10,942 nucleotides of DNA, from the NCBI GenBank assembly GCA_949127645.1, contig CASBQM010000185.1, forward strand, positions 1 to 10,942, read 5' to 3'. This DNA is from Synechococcales cyanobacterium PMM_0036 (GTDB taxonomy: Bacteria > Cyanobacteriota > Cyanobacteriia > Elainellales > Elainellaceae). Below the pieces are notes generated by a model. The model worked only from the letters and a program-made list of their open reading frames with translations, did not search any database and was not told the DNA's origin. Below, in pieces: positions 6,860 through 10,942 of the stretch; within the stretch, counting starts at the first letter, position 1, and each line of letters starts with the position of its first letter. The translations under genes were made by a program, and so were the position numbers.

Positions 6860-6892
6860 TTAATCTTCAAAAACCTGAGTGCAACGAAGAAC

Positions 6893-8011
6893 ATGAGTTC
6901 AGGAATTGATTTACAAGGAAGCTTTATCCAGCTTTTAACGGACTCCGGGCTGCCTATCGGGGTAGCCAAAACTGTCTGGATACCTTTGCCAATGCTGATC
7001 ATCGTTGCGGCGGTTACAGTGCTGGCGCTGGTCTCAACTTGGCTAGAGCGAAAAGTCTCGGCAGCAGCCCAGCAGCGGATTGGTCCTGAGTATATGGGAC
7101 CGTTTGGCTTGCTGGCTCCTGCGGCAGACGTGATTAAGCTGCTATTTAAGGAGAATATGCTGCCCGCCAAGACTGACCCTTGGCTATTTGCGATTGCCCC
7201 TCTCATGGTGTTCATCCCCGTGTTCTTGTCCTATCTGATCGTGCCTTTCGGTCAGAATATGGTGATCACAGACTTGAACATCGGCATTTTTCTGTGGATT
7301 GCGCTGTCTAGCATTGCGCCCGTGGGTCTGCTGATGGCAGGCTATGCCTCGAACAATAAGTACTCTTTGCTGGGCGGTCTACGGGCAGCGGCGCAGTCAA
7401 TCAGCTATGAGATTCCTCTCTCTCTCTCGGTGCTGGCGATCGTTATGATGTCGAACTCCCTTAGCACGATCGATATTGTCAATCAACAGTCAGGCTACGG
7501 TATCTTGAGCTGGAACATCTGGAGACAGCCGATCGGCTTCCTGATTTTTTGGATTGCGGCTCTAGCGGAGTGCGAACGGATGCCTTTTGACTTGCCAGAA
7601 GCCGAAGAAGAGCTGGTTGCGGGGTATCAAACTGAGTACGGCGCGGTCAAGTTCATGCTGTTTTACGCAGGGTCTTATGCCAACTTGGTTCTGTCAGCTT
7701 TGCTAGTGGCGGTGCTTTACTTAGGCGGATGGGAGTCGCCGATTCCGGTAAGCTGGCTGGCAAGTCTAATCGGCGTGAGTGAGTCAACGCCTTGGCTGCA
7801 AGTCATAGCTGCCAGTTTAGGTATTGTGATGACGCTATTTAAGGCGTACCTGATGATTTTCCTAGCGGTCTTACTGCGCTGGACTGTTCCTCGCGTGCGG
7901 ATTGATCAGCTCCTAGATTTAGGCTGGAAGTTTTTGCTGCCCGTGTCGTTGGTCAACCTGTTGCTGACTGCGGCGCTGAAACTGTCATTTCCCGTTGCTT
8001 TTGGCGGATGA
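6893..8011 (+). CDS. ndhA: NDH-1 subunit A (complex I ND1/NuoH family)
   Basis: NdhA is the membrane subunit at the junction of the peripheral and membrane arms of NDH-1 and helps form the plastoquinone-binding cavity. The 372 residues match the family. About eight membrane helices can be read, starting at 29-48 (VWIPLPMLIIVAAVTVLALV). Signature 1 is WLERKVSAAAQQRIGPEYMG (50-69) and signature 2 is ECERMPFDLPEAEEELVAGY (226-245) followed by QTEYGAVKFMLFY. It is the first gene of an ndhA-I-G-E cluster; the gap to ndhI is 41 bp. The ATG at 6893 has a weak GAAG upstream. In cyanobacteria the complex acts in thylakoid cyclic electron flow, respiration and CO2 uptake depending on its variable subunits. 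Confidence 0.98.
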   Translation: MSSGIDLQGSFIQLLTDSGLPIGVAKTVWIPLPMLIIVAAVTVLALVSTWLERKVSAAAQQRIGPEYMGPFGLLAPAADVIKLLFKENMLPAKTDPWLFAIAPLMVFIPVFLSYLIVPFGQNMVITDLNIGIFLWIALSSIAPVGLLMAGYASNNKYSLLGGLRAAAQSISYEIPLSLSVLAIVMMSNSLSTIDIVNQQSGYGILSWNIWRQPIGFLIFWIAALAECERMPFDLPEAEEELVAGYQTEYGAVKFMLFYAGSYANLVLSALLVAVLYLGGWESPIPVSWLASLIGVSESTPWLQVIAASLGIVMTLFKAYLMIFLAVLLRWTVPRVRIDQLLDLGWKFLLPVSLVNLLLTAALKLSFPVAFGG

Positions 8012-8052
8012 TTTCTGAATTTCATACAACCTTCTAACCTGCGAGACCCCCC

Positions 8053-8640
8053 ATGCTGAAGTTCCTGAAGCAAGTTGGTGATTATACCAAAGAGGCTGTG
8101 CAAGCGGCTAAGTACATTGGTCAGGGGTTGTCTGTCACCTTTGATCATATGCAGCGTCGCCCGATTACCGTTCAGTATCCCTACGAGAAGTTGATTCCTT
8201 CCGAGCGCTTCCGAGGGCGAATTCACTTTGAGTTTGATAAGTGCATTTCTTGCGAAGTCTGCGTTCGCGTTTGCCCGATCAACTTGCCTGTGGTGGATTG
8301 GGAATACAACAAGGAAACCAAGAAAAAGAAGCTGAATCACTACAGCATTGATTTTGGGGTGTGCATTTTCTGCGGCAACTGCGTAGAGTATTGCCCTACA
8401 AACTGTCTGTCGATGACGGAAGAGTATGAGATGGCAACCTACGATCGCCATGAGCTGAACTATGACAATGTGGCGTTAGGTCGCTTGCCTGTCAGCGTCA
8501 TTCATTCTGATCCTATGGTGACTCCGCTGAAGGAGCTGGTTTACTTGCCTAAGGGTGTGCTTGACCCTCATGATTTGCCAGAAGGGGCGCGGCGACCAGG
8601 CAAGCTGCCGTCTGAAATTCTGGAAGAAACGTCGAAGTAG
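8053..8640 (+). CDS. ndhI: NDH-1 subunit I, 2x[4Fe-4S] ferredoxin-like (NuoI/PSST-side TYKY family)
   Basis: NdhI carries two [4Fe-4S] clusters that relay electrons through the peripheral arm of NDH-1 toward plastoquinone. The 195 residues contain two CxxCxxCxxxCP motifs: CISCEVCVRVCP (Cys 64, 67, 70, 74) and CIFCGNCVEYCP (Cys 104, 107, 110, 114). The N-terminus has the amphipathic segment KYIGQGLSVTFDHMQRRPITVQ typical of NdhI, and the C-terminal tail (about 140-195) is the plant/cyanobacterial extension. No good Shine-Dalgarno precedes the ATG, suggesting coupling to ndhA upstream. The gene ends in AAG TAG, directly followed by repeats that echo this end. Confidence 0.98.
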   Translation: MLKFLKQVGDYTKEAVQAAKYIGQGLSVTFDHMQRRPITVQYPYEKLIPSERFRGRIHFEFDKCISCEVCVRVCPINLPVVDWEYNKETKKKKLNHYSIDFGVCIFCGNCVEYCPTNCLSMTEEYEMATYDRHELNYDNVALGRLPVSVIHSDPMVTPLKELVYLPKGVLDPHDLPEGARRPGKLPSEILEETSK

Positions 8641-8641
8641 C

Positions 8642-8686
8642 CGATCGCAAAAGCAGTCGATCGCAAAAGTAATCGGGCAAAGTAAT
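8642..8686. repeat. Three degenerate tandem repeats between ndhI and ndhG
   Basis: Unit 1 CGATCGCAAAAGCAGT (8642-8657), unit 2 CGATCGCAAAAGTAAT (8658-8673) and unit 3 CGGGCAAAGTAAT (8674-8686, shortened) fill most of the 73-bp spacer, starting two bases after the ndhI stop. Units 1 and 2 differ at two or three positions. Confidence 0.88.
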
Positions 8687-8701
8687 GTTCTGTCAATTGA
8701 T

Positions 8702-8707
8702 GGAGAG
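8702..8707 (+). promoter_or_regulatory. Ribosome binding site setting the ndhG GTG start
   Basis: GGAGAG ends 6 nt before the GTG at 8714. It selects that start over an in-frame ATG at 8555, which would lie inside ndhI. Confidence 0.65.
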
Positions 8708-8713
8708 TGGGCT

Positions 8714-9301
8714 GTGAATCTAGCGGATGGAGTTCAACTGGTTTCGTTTGGCATCCTGGCGCTAATGATGATTGGGGCGGCGTTGGGCGTGGTGCTGCTG
8801 TCCAACATTGTGTACTCCGCTTTTTTGCTGGGCTTAGTGTTCATCAGTATGTCGGGTCTGTATATTCTCTTGAATGCTGGATTCGTGGCAGCAGCCCAGA
8901 TCTTGATTTATGTGGGAGCTGTCAGTGTCCTGATTTTGTTTGGCATTATGCTTGTTAACAAGCGAGAAGACTATGTGCCTGTACCGAATGCCTGGATTGG
9001 CACGGTGGCAACAGCTAGCGTTTGTGCGGGACTATTTGCGCTGCTTAGTGCCATGGTGTTGGCAACGCCTTGGGCGATTTCTAGCGCGGTACCTGTTGGC
9101 GATGGTGCGGTTGTGGTGATTGGCAAACATTTTTTCACCGATTTCTTATTGCCGTTTGAGCTTGCCTCTGTGCTGCTGCTGATGGCGCTGGTTGGGGCGA
9201 TCGTCCTGGCAAGACGTGACTTCTTTCCTGAGCAGACTGAGGAGGATCAGCTCGTCTTGCCTGAGCGTCCTAGAGAATTGGTTTCTGGTGGTCAGAAGTA
9301 G
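8714..9301 (+). CDS. ndhG: NDH-1 subunit G (NuoJ/ND6 family)
   Basis: NdhG is a proton-channel-side membrane subunit of NDH-1. From the GTG at 8714 it has 195 residues, starting MNLADGVQLVSFGILALMMI, as in other cyanobacterial NdhG proteins. Five membrane segments can be read (about 8-28, 33-52, 57-80, 94-116 and 146-166). The conserved ND6 core is VAAAQILIYVGAVSVLILFGIMLVN (split here as positions 58-82), where the third helix carries the pi-bulge region important for coupling. The frame stays open upstream to an ATG at 8555, but that would overlap ndhI by 86 bp and add a non-conserved basic extension. The stop TAG at 9299-9301 is the first of four in-frame stops produced by tandem duplication. 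ndhE follows 50 bp later. Confidence 0.95.
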   Translation: MNLADGVQLVSFGILALMMIGAALGVVLLSNIVYSAFLLGLVFISMSGLYILLNAGFVAAAQILIYVGAVSVLILFGIMLVNKREDYVPVPNAWIGTVATASVCAGLFALLSAMVLATPWAISSAVPVGDGAVVVIGKHFFTDFLLPFELASVLLLMALVGAIVLARRDFFPEQTEEDQLVLPERPRELVSGGQK

Positions 9302-9345
9302 GCGGGTCAAAAATAGGCTAGGCAAAAGTAGGCTAGGCAAAAGTA
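9286..9345. repeat. 15-bp tandem repeats covering the ndhG end and the ndhG-ndhE spacer
   Basis: Four 15-bp units lie head to tail. They are TGGTGGTCAGAAGTA (9286-9300, the last codons of ndhG), GGCGGGTCAAAAATA (9301-9315), and two identical GGCTAGGCAAAAGTA (9316-9330 and 9331-9345). Because 15 is divisible by three, each junction recreates an in-frame stop: TAG at 9299, 9314 and 9329, and TAA at 9344. ndhE starts 7 nt after the last unit. Confidence 0.92.
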
Positions 9346-9351
9346 AATTCT

Positions 9352-9657
9352 ATGCAACTCCAATATTTTCTGATTCTGGCGGCAGCGCTTTTTTGTATCG
9401 GCATTTTTGGTCTGGTCACTAGCCGCAATGCGATTCGGGTGCTGATGTCGATCGAGCTGCTATTGAACTCGGTCAATTTGAACCTAATGGCTTTCTCCAA
9501 TTACCTCGATCCAGAAGACATTAAGGGTCAGGTTTTTGCCGTATTTGTGATTTCGATCGCGGCGGCTGAAGCAGCGGTGGGTTTGGCGATCGTCCTCACA
9601 ATCTATCGCAATCGCAACACGGTGGATATGGAGCAGTTTAATTTACTGAAGTGGTAG
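9352..9657 (+). CDS. ndhE: NDH-1 subunit E (NuoK/ND4L family)
   Basis: NdhE is a small three-helix proton-path subunit of the NDH-1 membrane arm. The 101 residues are the usual length, with helices at about 4-23, 28-49 and 60-84. The two membrane glutamates known from NuoK as essential for proton movement are present: Glu35 in MSIELLLNSVNLN and Glu73 in AAAEAAVGLAIVL. There is no Shine-Dalgarno; the start lies 7 nt after the last 15-bp repeat, so translation may depend on ribosomes finishing ndhG. It is the last gene of the cluster seen here; no terminator with a T-run follows. Confidence 0.97.
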   Translation: MQLQYFLILAAALFCIGIFGLVTSRNAIRVLMSIELLLNSVNLNLMAFSNYLDPEDIKGQVFAVFVISIAAAEAAVGLAIVLTIYRNRNTVDMEQFNLLKW

Positions 9658-9761
9658 TTCTATTAGCGTTATCGCCGTTCCCTTCCATGACTTGAGAAGC
9701 CTCTTAATAGCGGCAGGTGGGATGATCGCAAAGCTTGATCAGCAGCATTAAGCGGGATACA

Positions 9762-9854
9762 TATAGCAATCCTAAATGGTTTGTGAGAGGTGGGGCGGAC
9801 GCAGCCCGCCCCACCTCTCACAAACCATCTCACAAATCACCTGGGATCGCTATA
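9762..9854. mobile_element. MITE-like palindromic element, about 93 bp, non-coding
   Basis: A perfect 23-bp inverted repeat (9776-9798 with 9806-9828) surrounds a 7-nt loop, ACGCAGC. The outer ends TATAGCAATCC (9762-9772) and GGATCGCTATA (9844-9854) are also inverted, with one mismatch. The right side has an extra segment: CTCACAAACCAT (9817-9828) is followed by CTCACAAATCAC (9829-9840), a degenerate 12-bp duplication that breaks symmetry. Size, terminal repeats, lack of coding capacity and intergenic position fit a miniature inverted-repeat element of the kind common in cyanobacteria. It could also end ndh transcripts, since no other terminator is visible after ndhE. Confidence 0.75.
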
Positions 9855-9884
9855 GTTTCTAAAATATCCTTCAAGTTTGCATCC

Positions 9885-9930
9885 CAACGTAGCGTTGTGT
9901 CCTGAACTTTTTGACACAGCACGAACGTTG
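9885..9930. repeat. Imperfect long inverted repeat next to the MITE-like element
   Basis: CAACGTAGCGTTGTGTC (9885-9901) pairs imperfectly with GACACAGCACGAACGTTG (9913-9930). The inner TGTGTC/GACACA and outer CAACGT/ACGTTG pairs are exact, with a mismatched middle and an 11-nt loop. The rest of 9855-10144 shows no gene I can support. Confidence 0.4.
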
Positions 9931-10109
9931 CAAGATATGCAGGATGATATCCATGTCAGCCCGCCAGGAAATTGGTACGCCATTGAGACAACGGGTTTCT
10001 CTAGGCAGTAAGCCCAGCCCTTAACACACACAATTCCTCGGAAGTATAGGAGTTCATCTACAAACCACTGCATCTCTGTGCGATCGCCTCCGCTGAATTA
10101 TGACAAGAA

Positions 10110-10142
10110 CTGCCGACAGGCAAAATCTGCTGGCGGGCAAAA
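10110..10142. repeat. Degenerate 17-bp direct repeat downstream of the transglycosylase gene
   Basis: CTGCCGACAGGCAAAA (10110-10125) and CTGCTGGCGGGCAAAA (10127-10142) match at 13 of 16 positions and are spaced by 17. They end 2 nt from the stop codon of the minus-strand gene. Confidence 0.5.
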
Positions 10143-10144
10143 AG

Positions 10145-10942
10145 CTAGGGCGCTGTACCCGACAAAGCCGAATGCTCTGGTGAGTACTGGGCAAGCTTTT
10201 TGGAAACCTCTGGATTATAGAGCCTCAGGTAGTTCCAGTAATTGCCAAATACAGATTCAACGTAACCTTTTGTTTCTGGAAACGGAATCTGTTCGATAAA
10301 CTTATCGGGGTCGCTGAAGCCATATTTGCTAATCCAGTCTGCAATACTACCCGGCCCAGCGTTGTAGCTAGCCACTGCAAACAGCGAGTTGTTCTGATAC
10401 TCTCGATGGGTATAGTCTAGATACCAGGTGCCTATCTTAATGTTGTCGCTCGGATTATCTAACTTATAGTCTTTGAGCTTTACCTGCTTGGATACCCAGT
10501 CTGCGGTTTCTGGCATCACCTGCATCAATCCCGTTGCACCTACCGAAGATTCAATCTTGGGCTGAAATCGTGACTCCTGACGAATGAGGGCTGTGACCAA
10601 GATTGGGTTAAGCTGACGTTCTTTTGCCGATCGCCTAATCATATCCTCAAACGGAAAAGGATAGAGCGCTTGCCAGTATCCCGCCTGCTCTCGAATAGTT
10701 TTGTATTGAGCTTTTTCGGCGGCAGACTCTCTAGAGGACAGGTTGGACAACATAAAAATACCGTCTAGATTATCGCCAACTCCCAGACGTATTAACCCAT
10801 CGGTAAACTGCTCGGCGACCGTGGGCTGAATGCGATTGGTGAATTCGGCTTGCCAGCGCGTCCAGGCATCTAAATCTTGCCCCAGCAGATATAGCTCTTT
10901 GGTGGCAGCCGATCCCGCTAGAGGAGTCGATCGCCGAAAAGA
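10145..10942 (-). CDS. Lytic murein transglycosylase, Slt-type (N-terminus cut by window edge)
   Basis: The frame runs from TAG at 10147-10145 to the right edge without a stop, giving 265 visible residues; the ATG at 10753 is internal, because the preceding 63 codons are open and protein-like (ELYLLGQDLDAWTRWQAEF). The visible part ends a helical superstructure and then has a goose-lysozyme-like SLT domain. The catalytic Glu is in ALIRQESRFQP (codon 10576-10574), followed by GATGLMQVMPETA, AVASYNAGPG and a closing ETKGYVESVFGNYWNYLRLY. The enzyme cleaves the MurNAc-GlcNAc bond of peptidoglycan to give 1,6-anhydro products, acting in the periplasm during wall remodelling. Full-length relatives usually have a signal or anchor and several hundred residues upstream, outside this window. 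All core catalytic motifs are intact. Confidence 0.93.
   Translation of the reverse strand, partial: SFRRSTPLAGSAATKELYLLGQDLDAWTRWQAEFTNRIQPTVAEQFTDGLIRLGVGDNLDGIFMLSNLSSRESAAEKAQYKTIREQAGYWQALYPFPFEDMIRRSAKERQLNPILVTALIRQESRFQPKIESSVGATGLMQVMPETADWVSKQVKLKDYKLDNPSDNIKIGTWYLDYTHREYQNNSLFAVASYNAGPGSIADWISKYGFSDPDKFIEQIPFPETKGYVESVFGNYWNYLRLYNPEVSKKLAQYSPEHSALSGTAP

Larger units (their letters stand above)
6345..6892. other. Long divergent spacer upstream of ndhA
   Basis: This region separates the sigma-like gene from ndhA and should contain both promoters. Seen in it: a partial direct repeat GGGCACA (about 6374 and 6390), a TATACT at 6763-6768, a 44-codon open frame (6585-6719) and a 14-bp tandem repeat (6832-6859). 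A long leader upstream of the ndh cluster is inferred but no start site can be fixed from sequence. Confidence 0.5.

Noticed and set aside
8555..8713. A longer ndhG starting from an ATG inside ndhI.
   Set aside because: It would add a basic, Lys/Arg/Ser-rich extension made from ndhI sequence and the spacer repeats. The GTG at 8714 has a GGAGAG site and gives the conserved N-terminus.
9837..10073. A 78-codon minus-strand open frame rich in Cys and Trp in the spacer after ndhE.
   Set aside because: It overlaps the end of the MITE-like element and the nearby palindrome, has no ribosome binding site and no family I recognise. I considered a transposase remnant but saw no motif.
10145..10753. Transglycosylase as a complete 202-residue protein from the ATG at 10753.
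   Set aside because: The frame remains open and protein-like for 63 more codons to the window edge, and Slt relatives are much longer, so this ATG is internal.

Overview
The window is chromosomal DNA from a cyanobacterium. The evidence is an ndhA-ndhI-ndhG-ndhE cluster of the photosynthetic NDH-1 complex, a membrane-anchored TPR protein of the Ycf37 (photosystem I assembly) type, a PEP-CTERM surface protein, and at least eight copies of the HIP1 octamer GCGATCGC (near 70, 1673, 1957, 2545, 2904, 3153, 6164 and 10080). I see no rRNA, tRNA, CRISPR array, phage genes or intact insertion sequence. Genus cannot be set from the sequence alone.

Layout. 1-1983 (minus): a flotillin-like SPFH protein, cut by the left edge, with a signal-like N-terminus, a membrane segment and four repeated modules. 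1984-2231: a spacer with a hairpin and short tandem repeats. 2232-2765 (minus): Ycf37-like protein. 3025-4305 (plus): serS, followed by a bidirectional terminator. 4382-5164 (minus): PEP-CTERM/DUF4114 protein with an inverted repeat just upstream. 5165-5651: spacer with a C-rich hairpin repeat. 5652-6344 (minus): a divergent ECF-sigma-like protein. 6345-6892: a long divergent spacer leading into ndhA. 6893-9657 (plus): ndhA, ndhI, ndhG and ndhE, reading as one operon. 9658-10144: spacer with a roughly 93-bp MITE-like palindrome. 10145-10942 (minus): the C-terminal part of a lytic transglycosylase, cut by the right edge.

How the genes fit together. NdhA, NdhI, NdhG and NdhE are the quinone-site, Fe-S and membrane-arm subunits of the thylakoid NDH-1 complex used in cyclic electron flow and respiration. 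The Ycf37-like gene is also connected to photosynthesis. The remaining genes concern translation (SerRS), membrane organisation (SPFH), the cell surface (PEP-CTERM), transcription (sigma-like) and peptidoglycan turnover; nothing shows that they form one pathway.

Most unusual signals. First, the spacers repeatedly carry short tandem duplications (9-17 bp), several of which copy the stop codon of the upstream gene. The clearest is after ndhG, where a 15-bp unit repeats so that four in-frame stop codons lie 15 nt apart. Second, the SPFH protein carries four degenerate copies of an SPFH1-like module before its coiled coil. I found no convincing new multi-gene defence or metabolic system.
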